Source: an uncultured Lachnospiraceae bacterium
GTDB taxonomy: Bacteria > Bacillota > Clostridia > Lachnospirales > Lachnospiraceae
Direction: 5' to 3'
NCBI GenBank assembly: GCA_910577445.1
Contig: CAJTMZ010000145.1
Span: 1 to 5,615, forward strand
DNA: 5,615 nt
Below the pieces are notes generated by a model, which was given only the letters and a program-made list of their open reading frames with translations, was not told the DNA's origin and made no database searches. Shown piece after piece: positions 1 to 5,615 of the stretch. A program made the translations under genes and the position numbers. Every line of letters begins with the position of its first letter. Position 1 is the stretch's first letter.

Positions 1-1
1 T

Positions 2-931
2 TTAAAGGACGCCATGAAGCCCAATCTGATTCAGACGCTGGAGCATACCCCGGCGCTGGTTCACGGCGGCCCTTTCGCCAATATCGCCCACGGCTGCAAT
101 TCGGTAAGAGGCACAAAAACAGCCCTTAAGATGGCGGATTACGTGATTACCGAGGCCGGGTTCGGAGCCGATTTGGGTGCGGAAAAGTTCTTTGATATCA
201 AATGCCGGATTTCCGGTCTGAAACCCGACGCCGTAGTGCTGGTGGCCACCGTCCGGGCGCTTAAGTATAACGGAGGCGTGCCGAAGCAGGAGCTTTCCGC
301 GGAAAATTTGGACGCCCTTAAAAAGGGAATTGTAAATCTGGAAAAACATATGGAAAACCTGAAGAAATACGGTGTGCCCGTGGTGGTTACCCTGAACGGT
401 TTTGTGACGGATACGGAGGAGGAGATTTCTTTCGTAAAAGAGTTCTGCGAGAAAAAAGGCTGTGAGTTTGCCATATCCGAGGTATGGGAGAAGGGCGGAG
501 AGGGCGGAGAGGCGCTGGCCCGAAAGGTACTTGAGGTTCTGGAAAAGGGAGAGGGCAGATTTCGGGTTTTATATGAGGATAATTTAAGCCTTGAAGAAAA
601 GATAGAAACCGTCGCAAAAGAAATTTACGGAGCAACAGGCGTGGATTATTCCCCTCAGGCGAAAAAGCAGCTTAAGTCCCTTGCGGATTTGGGCTTTGGA
701 AACCTGCCTGTCTGCATGGCAAAAACCCAGTATTCTCTTTCCGACGACCCGGCGCTTTTGGGGAGACCGGAAAACTTCAGGATAAATGTGAGAGAAGCCT
801 ATGTCAGCGCCGGAGCCGGTTTTGTGGTGGTTTTAACCGGAGCCGTTATGACGATGCCCGGGCTTCCCAAAAATCCCGCGGCCTTTGCCATCGATGTAAA
901 CGACGAGGGTGTGATTACAGGATTGTTTTAA
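2..931 (+). CDS. fhs: Formate--tetrahydrofolate ligase, C-terminal part (5' end outside window)
   Basis: The enzyme (10-formyl-THF synthetase) joins formate to tetrahydrofolate using ATP in the cytoplasm, the entry step of the folate one-carbon branch. The reading frame is open from base 2, and the residues before the first ATG (L-K-D-A, then M-K-P-N-L at base 14) already match the family, so that ATG is internal and the gene is cut by the window edge. About 309 residues are present of a usual ~555; the N-terminal ATP-binding P-loop region is missing from view. Visible family motifs are HGGPFANIAHGCNS, EAGFGADLGAEKFFDIKCR, the signature VATVRALKYNGG (about bases 242-277), SEVWEKGGEGG, GFGNLPVCMAKTQYSLSDDP and the terminal MPGLPKNPAA...GLF. 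The stop is TAA at 929-931, and folD begins 15 bases later, so the two are probably co-transcribed. I see no frameshift or missing block in the visible part. Identification is very secure. Confidence 0.97.
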   Translation, partial: LKDAMKPNLIQTLEHTPALVHGGPFANIAHGCNSVRGTKTALKMADYVITEAGFGADLGAEKFFDIKCRISGLKPDAVVLVATVRALKYNGGVPKQELSAENLDALKKGIVNLEKHMENLKKYGVPVVVTLNGFVTDTEEEISFVKEFCEKKGCEFAISEVWEKGGEGGEALARKVLEVLEKGEGRFRVLYEDNLSLEEKIETVAKEIYGATGVDYSPQAKKQLKSLADLGFGNLPVCMAKTQYSLSDDPALLGRPENFRINVREAYVSAGAGFVVVLTGAVMTMPGLPKNPAAFAIDVNDEGVITGLF

Positions 932-946
932 GGAAGGACAGGATTT

Positions 947-1804
947 ATGGCAATGATTATTGACGGCAGGGAGATTTCCCTGCTGGTAAAGAACGAAATA
1001 AAAGAAAAGGTGGAAGAACTGAAAAAACGGGGAAAGGAGATAACCCTTGCCGTGATTCAGGTAGGGGATAACCCGGCGTCCACCGTCTATGTGAGAAATA
1101 AAAAGAAGGCGTGCGAATATACAGGGATACGTTCCCTTTCCTACGAGCTTCCGGAAGAAACCTCAGAGGAGGAGCTGCTTGCGCTTGTGGAGCAGTTGAA
1201 TGAGAGGCCGGATGTAAACGGTATTCTGGTACAGCTTCCCCTGCCGCCGCTGATGGACGAGGATGCGGTTATCAGGGCGATTTCGCCTTTAAAGGATGTG
1301 GACGGTTTTCATCCCCAGAACGTGGGAAATCTGTGCATCGGCCAGCCGGGATTTGTATCCTGCACCCCTCTTGGCGTGATAGAGCTTTTAAAAAGAAGCG
1401 GCGTTTCCATTGCCGGAAAAAAATGCGTGGTGCTTGGCAGGAGCAACATTGTGGGCAAACCCATGGCGCTTTTATTGCTGCGGGAAAACGCGACCGTCAC
1501 CGTTGCCCACTCTAAGACAGAAAATCTGAAGGAAGTAACGCAGGAAGCGGATATTCTGGTGGTTGCTGTGGGACGGCCCGGGATGGTTACCGGAGAGTAT
1601 GTAAAAGAAGGCGCAGTGGTTATTGACGTCGGAATCAACAGGGATGAAAATAACAAATTGTGCGGGGATGTTGATTTTGACACTGTGGAGCCCATATGCG
1701 GCGCGATTACCCCGGTTCCGGGCGGCGTTGGCCCCATGACCATCGCCATGCTTCTTCATAACTGTTTAGAGTCCGTAGAAAGAGAAAAGTATGAAGTGTC
1801 CTAA
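947..1804 (+). CDS. folD: Bifunctional methylene-THF dehydrogenase / methenyl-THF cyclohydrolase
   Basis: FolD oxidises 5,10-methylene-THF to 5,10-methenyl-THF, usually with NADP+, and hydrolyses that to 10-formyl-THF; both steps are reversible. The 285-residue length is normal for the family. The catalytic Tyr-Lys pair is seen in YVRNKKKAC (Y48, K52), the active-site Gln in VQLPLP (Q96) and the active-site Asp in KDVDGF (D119). The dinucleotide-binding segment VVLGRSNIVGKPMA lies near residues 161-174, and the C-terminal signature PGGVGPMTI at 258-266. The start at 947 has the Shine-Dalgarno AGGAAGG at 931-937 with 9 bases of spacing; that site overlaps the last base of the fhs stop. All residues needed for both activities appear present, consistent with no separate fchA cyclohydrolase gene next to it. 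NADP versus NAD preference cannot be read with certainty from sequence. The last 14 bases overlap the next gene, suggesting translational coupling. Confidence 0.97.
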   Translation: MAMIIDGREISLLVKNEIKEKVEELKKRGKEITLAVIQVGDNPASTVYVRNKKKACEYTGIRSLSYELPEETSEEELLALVEQLNERPDVNGILVQLPLPPLMDEDAVIRAISPLKDVDGFHPQNVGNLCIGQPGFVSCTPLGVIELLKRSGVSIAGKKCVVLGRSNIVGKPMALLLLRENATVTVAHSKTENLKEVTQEADILVVAVGRPGMVTGEYVKEGAVVIDVGINRDENNKLCGDVDFDTVEPICGAITPVPGGVGPMTIAMLLHNCLESVEREKYEVS

Positions 1805-3287
1805 ATGTGGATGTGAAATAAAAGAAGGCCATCTTTATTGCGATACCTGCGGGATGGAAATTCAGATGGTTCCGGATTTTGAGCCGGAAATCGAAAACAG
1901 CATAATGGAAACGCTTTCTACGCTGGCGGAAGGAATCAGAGGCAAGACCCGGGCGGAAAAGTCCGAAAAGAGCGAAAAAAACAAAAATGCTTTCGGACAG
2001 AAAGCCCCAAAAAGCGTGAGAGAAAGCGAAGAGTCAGGACAGTCCGCGGAGAACCGCTGGAAAGACAGAAAATGGGTGATAGTCAGTCTGATAACCTTTA
2101 TCGCTGCAACGCTGTTAATCGTTTTTATTGCCGTCTATGTGTACCGGGGATATTCCGTTTCCTACCAGACGCAGAGGGCAAGGGCTTACGCGGAAAGCGG
2201 CGATTACGCAAAGGCAATCGAATGTCTTGAGAGAGCCAGAGCTCTTCGGAGCGATATCACGGAGCTGGCTATGATGGAAGCGGATTACTGCTATCAGTTT
2301 GGGGATAAGGACAAAGCGGCGGATATTCTTTTAACGCTGGTGGGAAAGGAATATCTTGAATATGAGGACAAGGAAACGCTGTATGAGAGAATTATCACCA
2401 TCCTGAACGAAGAGGGCAGGTACGAGGAGATTAACGAGCTGCTTATTTCCTGTACGGACAGCGAAATAGTCAATCATTTTCAGCAGTATCTTGCGCTGCC
2501 TCCTGAATTTGGCTACGATTCGGGGAGCTATGACGAGGTAATCACCTTAAAGTTAAGCGCCAACACTGCCGGAACGATTTACTATACCCTGGACGGAAGC
2601 GAGCCGGACGAGAGGAGTTATATCTACACCGCGCCCTTGTTTCTGGAATCCGGCGACTATCAGGTCACGGCGGTTTTTATCAATGAGTATGGAATCAGAA
2701 GCGATTCCGCAAGAAACTGGTACGTGATTAACCTTTCCGTGCCGGACGCGCCGCAGATTCCCGTTGCCAGCGGCGATTATGACACGCCGATGCAAATCGA
2801 GGCTGTCGTGCCGGAGGGCGGAACCGTGTATTATACCACGGACGGCACCACGCCGGACGCGTACAGCCAGCAGTATACAGGCCCCATCGCCATGCCTTTG
2901 GGGAGAACCAATTTCAAGTTTGTGGCGATTTCCGAGGAGGGCGTTTCCAGTGAAATTGTGAACCGCAGCTATTCCCTCACGCTGGATACGGACATTACGG
3001 TGACAAGGGCGGTAAATATCATTGTGGACGCCCTGTTCCGAAGGAGAGTGCTGTCGGATTTACAGGGACATTCCTACGAGATAGAGGGAAAATATGTATT
3101 TAAGTATGATTCTATTGTGGAAATCCCCAATTTAGGTTATTATTATATACTGAACGAATATGTGGAGGATAACAGCGGGAATCAAACAAAGACGGAACGT
3201 CTCTACGCAGTGGAGGTAAACACGGGAGTGCCCAACCGCCTGATTTACGATGAAAACGGACAGATGGGACTGATATCCCTGCAATAA
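1791..3287 (+). CDS. Zinc-ribbon, single-pass membrane protein with TPR-like and chitobiase-C-like domains, function unknown
   Basis: I do not recognise a named gene; the domain order over 498 residues is clear. Residues 3-20 form a zinc ribbon (CPKC...CDTC; C3, C6, C17, C20). Residues 50-94 are a charged Lys/Glu/Ser-rich linker. Residues 95-118 are one hydrophobic helix preceded by basic residues (RWKDRK), which predicts the zinc ribbon inside and the rest outside the cell. Residues 127-222 are TPR-like helical repeats (AYAESGDYAKAIECLERA is typical). Residues 237-316 and 318-396 are two related beta domains of the chitobiase/FN3-associated type, each with GTxYYTxDGxxPD. Residues 400-498 match no domain I know. 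The start at 1791 lies inside folD with only a weak purine-rich site (AAAGAGAA, 1779-1786), but is supported because the zinc ribbon begins at residue 3; the next Met (22) would remove it. Coupled translation from folD is likely. A role in envelope binding, sensing or scaffolding is inference only. Confidence 0.85.
   Translation: MKCPKCGCEIKEGHLYCDTCGMEIQMVPDFEPEIENSIMETLSTLAEGIRGKTRAEKSEKSEKNKNAFGQKAPKSVRESEESGQSAENRWKDRKWVIVSLITFIAATLLIVFIAVYVYRGYSVSYQTQRARAYAESGDYAKAIECLERARALRSDITELAMMEADYCYQFGDKDKAADILLTLVGKEYLEYEDKETLYERIITILNEEGRYEEINELLISCTDSEIVNHFQQYLALPPEFGYDSGSYDEVITLKLSANTAGTIYYTLDGSEPDERSYIYTAPLFLESGDYQVTAVFINEYGIRSDSARNWYVINLSVPDAPQIPVASGDYDTPMQIEAVVPEGGTVYYTTDGTTPDAYSQQYTGPIAMPLGRTNFKFVAISEEGVSSEIVNRSYSLTLDTDITVTRAVNIIVDALFRRRVLSDLQGHSYEIEGKYVFKYDSIVEIPNLGYYYILNEYVEDNSGNQTKTERLYAVEVNTGVPNRLIYDENGQMGLISLQ
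2499..2978 (+). repeat. Tandem chitobiase-C / FN3-associated beta domains (protein-level duplication)
   Basis: Two adjacent segments of about 80 residues, 237-316 and 318-396 of the membrane protein, align with each other. The first has AGTIYYTLDGSEPD, then YTAPLFLESGDY and INEYGIRSDSARNWYVI. The second has GGTVYYTTDGTTPD, then YTGPIAMPLGRTN and ISEEGVSSEIVNRSYSL. This YYTxDGxxP...YTxP pattern is typical of the C-terminal immunoglobulin-like domain of chitobiases and of FN3-associated domains, which usually sit in extracellular carbohydrate-active or cell-wall proteins. The copies have diverged, so this is an old domain duplication and not a DNA repeat prone to recombination. The first copy carries a less regular insert (DERSYIY). 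Confidence 0.75.
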
Positions 3288-3322
3288 AAAGAAACTGAAA
3301 AACAGCCAGACTGCAAAATAGT

Positions 3323-3328
3323 AAGGAG
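3323..3328 (+). promoter_or_regulatory. Ribosome binding site of nfnA
   Basis: AAGGAG lies 6 bases before the ATG at 3335, ideal spacing. It is in the 47-base gap (3288-3334), the only real intergenic space in the window, so nfnA has independent ribosome entry and does not rely on coupling. I see no convincing hairpin-plus-T-run terminator or sigma-70 promoter in this gap. Confidence 0.8.
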
Positions 3329-3334
3329 TAAGCG

Positions 3335-4222
3335 ATGTACAGGATTGTAGAAGCAAAAGAGCTTGCCGCCAATATCTATTATATGGTGGTGGAAGCGCAG
3401 CGAATAGCCAGGGCATGTGAGCCCGGACAGTTTGTAATTGTCAGAACCGATGAAGAGGGGGAGCGCATTCCTCTGACTATCTGCGATTATGACAGAGAGA
3501 AAGGTACGATAACGATTGTGTTCCAAATCGTGGGAGCGGCTACCCAGATGATGTCCGCATTGAAAGCCGGAGATACGTTCCATGATTTTGTGGGCCCCCT
3601 TGGTTGCCCGTCAGAATTTGTATCGGAGGATTTGGAGGCGTTAAAAAAGAAAAAGATGTTGTTTGTGGCCGGCGGCGTGGGAACGGCCCCGGTGTATCCC
3701 CAGGTAAAGTGGCTTCACGAAAAAGGCATTGACGCCGACGTGATTGTGGGAGCCAAGACAAAAGATTTGCTGATTCTCGAGGAGGAAATGAAAGAAGTTT
3801 CTGGAAACCTGTATGTGACCACAGACGACGGCTCCTACGGAAGGAGCGGTATGGTGACGCAGACCATAACGGATTTGGTGAACGAGGGAAAACATTACGA
3901 TGTGTGCGTTGCCATCGGCCCTATGATTATGATGAAATTTGTGTGTAAGCTGACCAAAGAGCTGGGACTTCCCACAATAGTCAGTTTAAATCCCATTATG
4001 GTGGACGGAACCGGCATGTGCGGAGCCTGCCGTGTGACCGTTGGCGGTAAGGTGAAGTTTGCCTGTGTGGACGGACCGGAGTTTGACGGACATCAGGTAA
4101 ATTTTGACGAGGCCATGCAGCGCCAGCAGATTTACAAGACGGCCGAGGGCAGGGCTTTCCTCAAAGCAAAGGAAGGAGATACGCACCACGGAGGCTGCGG
4201 AAATTGCGGAGGTGACAAATGA
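3335..4222 (+). CDS. nfnA: NfnA: small subunit of NADH-dependent reduced ferredoxin:NADP+ oxidoreductase
   Basis: This belongs to the PyrK-like/sulfide dehydrogenase FAD/NAD(H)-binding family. Paired with NfnB it forms a cytoplasmic flavin-based bifurcating enzyme: reduced ferredoxin + NADH + 2 NADP+ giving 2 NADPH + NAD+, reversible. The 295 residues comprise a ferredoxin-reductase-like FAD barrel (residues 1-100, flavin motif ERIPLTICD at 43-51, preceded by PGQFVIV), a nucleotide-binding domain with FVAGGVGTAPVYPQ at 110-123 and AIGPMIMMKF at 193-202, and a C-terminal [2Fe-2S] loop. In MVDGTGMCGACRV...FAC the candidate ligands are D224, C229, C232 and C244; an Asp plus three Cys is the arrangement known for NfnA, whereas PyrK uses four Cys. 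The extreme C-terminus THHGGCGNCGG adds another CxxC (288, 291). The start at 3335 has an ideal ribosome site. The stop overlaps nfnB by 4 bases. Older annotations would call it sulfide/dihydroorotate dehydrogenase-like; the nfnB neighbour argues for Nfn. Confidence 0.88.
   Translation: MYRIVEAKELAANIYYMVVEAQRIARACEPGQFVIVRTDEEGERIPLTICDYDREKGTITIVFQIVGAATQMMSALKAGDTFHDFVGPLGCPSEFVSEDLEALKKKKMLFVAGGVGTAPVYPQVKWLHEKGIDADVIVGAKTKDLLILEEEMKEVSGNLYVTTDDGSYGRSGMVTQTITDLVNEGKHYDVCVAIGPMIMMKFVCKLTKELGLPTIVSLNPIMVDGTGMCGACRVTVGGKVKFACVDGPEFDGHQVNFDEAMQRQQIYKTAEGRAFLKAKEGDTHHGGCGNCGGDK
4208..4215 (+). promoter_or_regulatory. Ribosome binding site of nfnB inside the nfnA 3' end
   Basis: GGAGGTGA is a near-perfect anti-16S match, placed in the codons for the last Gly-Gly-Asp of NfnA. 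Two adjacent ATGs follow at 4219 and 4222. Counting from GGAGG, spacing is 6 bases to the first and 9 to the second, so either could initiate; the first gives an ATGA overlap with the nfnA stop. This favours tightly matched production of the two subunits. Confidence 0.8.
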
Positions 4223-5610
4223 TGGATGTATTAAAGAAAGTTCCGGTAAGAGAGCAGGACGCAAAGGTTCGGGCCGCTAACTTTGAAGAGGTATGCCTTG
4301 GCTACAATATGAAAGAAGCTGTGAAAGAAGCGGAAAGATGCATCAACTGCAAAAATGCGCAGTGTGTTAAGGGATGTCCTGTGGCAATTGATATTCCCGG
4401 CTTTATTGCGAAGGTGAAGGAAGGCGATGTGGAAGCCGCCTATCAGGTAATCAGCGAAGCTTCCTCCCTCCCGGCGGTGTGCGGCCGCGTATGCCCTCAG
4501 GAAAGCCAGTGCGAAGGCAAGTGTATCCGGGGAATCAAGGGAGAACCCGTTTCCATCGGAAAGCTGGAGCGTTTCGTGGCGGACTGGGCAGGCGAAAAGG
4601 AGATTAAACCACAGGGCAGCGCAGAGAAAAACGGGAAAAAGGTCGCGGTAATCGGTTCCGGACCGGCTGGACTTTCCTGTGCGGGTGATTTGGCTAAACT
4701 CGGATATGAAGTGACGATTTTTGAGGCGCTTCACGAGCCGGGCGGCGTGCTGGTATACGGAATACCCGAGTTCCGTCTTCCCAAAACCGCCGTCGTGGCA
4801 AAGGAAATTGAAAATGTAAAATCCCTCGGCGTTAAAATCGAGACGAACGTGGTTGTGGGAAAATCCGTTACCATTGACCAGCTCATGGAGGACGAGGGTT
4901 TTGACGCAGTATTTATCGGTTCCGGCGCCGGCCTTCCCAAATTCATGGGAATACCCGGCGAACAGGCAAACGGCGTGTTTTCCGCAAACGAATATCTGAC
5001 CAGAAGCAATCTGATGAAAGCCTTTGACGAGGCGTCCAACACGCCCATTATGCGGGGCAGAAAGGTTGCGGTGGTCGGCGGCGGAAACGTGGCCATGGAC
5101 GCCGCAAGGACGGCGCTTCGTCTTGGAGCCGAGGTACATATCGTATACAGAAGAAGCGAGGAGGAACTTCCGGCCCGTGTGGAGGAAGTCCATCACGCAA
5201 AAGAGGAGGGAATCATTTTTGACCTTCTCACCAATCCGGTTGAAATCCTTGCGGATGAAAAAGGCTGGGTTAAAGGTATGACCTGTATCAGGATGGAATT
5301 AGGAGAGCCCGACGCGTCAGGCAGAAGGCGGCCTGTGGAGGTTCCCGGCTCCGAATTTACCATCGATGTTGACACGGTTATCATGTCCCTTGGGACCTCG
5401 CCCAATCCGCTCATTTCCTCTACCACGGAAGGGCTTGAGGTAAACAAATGGAAATGTATTGTCGCGGATGAGGAATACGGAAAGACAACAAAGGAAGGCG
5501 TTTACGCCGGAGGCGACGCGGTGACCGGCGCGGCCACCGTCATTTTAGCCATGGGCGCGGGCAGAGCCGGTGCAAAGGGAATTGACGAATACTTAAAAAA
5601 TAAGCAGTAA
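4219..5610 (+). CDS. nfnB: NfnB: large subunit of NADH-dependent reduced ferredoxin:NADP+ oxidoreductase (GltA/GltD-like)
   Basis: NfnB carries the bifurcating FAD, the NADP(H) site and two [4Fe-4S] clusters that connect to ferredoxin; it works as a complex with NfnA. The 463 residues match the family's usual ~460-470. Order: an N-terminal iron-sulfur domain with two cysteine groups (C41, C44, C49, C53 in RCINCKNAQCVKGCP; C88, C92, C98, C102 in CGRVCPQESQCEGKC), the FAD Rossmann motif VAVIGSGPAGLSCAG (from residue 142) with GGVLVYGIPEFRLPK, the second Rossmann motif VVGGGNVAMDAAR at 285-297 followed by YRRSEEELPAR from 310, whose arginines fit NADPH phosphate binding, and the C-terminal flavin motif GVYAGGDAVTGAATVI (GGD at 431-433). 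Single annotation as 'homotetrameric NADPH glutamate synthase' is common for this family, but no GltB large subunit is nearby and nfnA directly precedes it. The gene is complete; only 5 bases follow the TAA, so any terminator lies outside. Confidence 0.92.
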   Translation: MMDVLKKVPVREQDAKVRAANFEEVCLGYNMKEAVKEAERCINCKNAQCVKGCPVAIDIPGFIAKVKEGDVEAAYQVISEASSLPAVCGRVCPQESQCEGKCIRGIKGEPVSIGKLERFVADWAGEKEIKPQGSAEKNGKKVAVIGSGPAGLSCAGDLAKLGYEVTIFEALHEPGGVLVYGIPEFRLPKTAVVAKEIENVKSLGVKIETNVVVGKSVTIDQLMEDEGFDAVFIGSGAGLPKFMGIPGEQANGVFSANEYLTRSNLMKAFDEASNTPIMRGRKVAVVGGGNVAMDAARTALRLGAEVHIVYRRSEEELPARVEEVHHAKEEGIIFDLLTNPVEILADEKGWVKGMTCIRMELGEPDASGRRRPVEVPGSEFTIDVDTVIMSLGTSPNPLISSTTEGLEVNKWKCIVADEEYGKTTKEGVYAGGDAVTGAATVILAMGAGRAGAKGIDEYLKNKQ

Positions 5611-5615
5611 AAACG

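Larger units (their letters stand above)
2..5610 (+). other. Probable operon fhs-folD-(membrane protein)-nfnA-nfnB
   Basis: All five genes share one strand with junctions of +15, -14, +47 and -4 bases. No promoter or terminator is visible between them. The promoter and any regulatory leader would be upstream of fhs, outside the window, and more genes may follow nfnB. The grouping joins folate one-carbon interconversion with NADPH supply. Co-transcription is inferred from spacing alone, and the 47-base gap is the only place where an internal unit boundary is plausible. Confidence 0.7.

Noticed and set aside
14..931. fhs as a complete short gene starting at base 14
   Set aside because: Family-matching residues continue upstream of that ATG to the window edge, there is no ribosome site before it, and the ATP-binding half would be missing. 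It is a truncated view of a full-length gene.
1417..1423. In-phase A-run in folD as a frameshift site
   Set aside because: It lies in a conserved nucleotide-binding stretch (AGKKCVVLG) and I see no stimulatory element. It is better explained by AAA lysine codons.
1309..1749. Minus-strand open frames opposite folD
   Set aside because: They are shadows of the folD coding pattern, with no ribosome site or recognisable motif, and several of them overlap each other.
2046..2057. GCGG/CCGC hairpin in the membrane-protein gene
   Set aside because: Only 4 base pairs, inside coding sequence, and too far from the slippery site to act on it; most likely chance.
3115..3151. Possible sigma-70 promoter for nfnAB (TTGTGG ... 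TATACT) near the end of the membrane-protein gene
   Set aside because: The spacing between the two boxes is 25 bases, far from 17, and the AT-rich part simply encodes the Tyr-Tyr-Tyr-Ile stretch. No better -35 was found at the right distance.
3288..3334. Possible terminator in the 47-base gap before nfnA
   Set aside because: Only 3-base pairings such as CTG/CAG are present and there is no T-run, so there is no credible intrinsic terminator.
4231..5196. 321-codon open frame on the minus strand opposite nfnB
   Set aside because: It lies wholly antisense to a clear, conserved iron-sulfur flavoprotein. Its translation shows no recognisable domain, and long antisense frames are common opposite genes with biased third positions.

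Overview
The window is one continuous run of five plus-strand genes with very little space between them, from a bacterium that looks like an anaerobic Firmicute of class Clostridia. A GC-moderate member of Lachnospiraceae is my best guess. The reasons are strong AGGAGG-type ribosome binding sites, a clostridial-type formate--tetrahydrofolate ligase, a ferredoxin-dependent NfnAB pair, and a zinc-ribbon/TPR/chitobiase-C-like membrane protein of a kind I associate with gut clostridia. The taxonomic call is inference; no rRNA or other direct marker is present.

Layout: (1) the 3' part of fhs (formate--tetrahydrofolate ligase) enters from the left edge. (2) After 15 bases comes folD (methylene-THF dehydrogenase/cyclohydrolase), complete. 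(3) Overlapping the folD stop by 14 bases is a 498-residue membrane-anchored protein of unknown function: N-terminal zinc ribbon, charged linker, one transmembrane helix, TPR-like helices, two chitobiase/FN3-associated beta domains and an unrecognised C-terminal domain. (4) After 47 bases comes nfnA, the FAD/[2Fe-2S] small subunit. (5) Overlapping it by 4 bases is nfnB, the FAD/two-[4Fe-4S] large subunit, which ends 5 bases before the right edge. No stretch over 50 bases lacks a gene, and no promoter, riboswitch, RNA gene, mobile element, CRISPR array or convincing terminator is visible.

How the genes fit together: Fhs and FolD interconvert formate, 10-formyl-THF, 5,10-methenyl-THF and 5,10-methylene-THF, and FolD usually uses NADP(H). 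NfnAB couples reduced ferredoxin plus NADH to NADPH formation by reversible flavin-based electron bifurcation. The operon therefore pairs the folate one-carbon steps with the enzyme that sets the NADPH pool, as would suit acetogenesis, formate assimilation or biosynthetic one-carbon supply. The membrane protein in the middle has no obvious link to this chemistry and is the most unexplained part of the window. Smaller points of interest are an in-phase A AAA AAG slippery heptamer with upstream Shine-Dalgarno-like sequence in nfnA, a second in-phase slippery heptamer in the membrane-protein gene, and a His/Gly/Cys tail on NfnA whose codons also carry the nfnB ribosome binding site.
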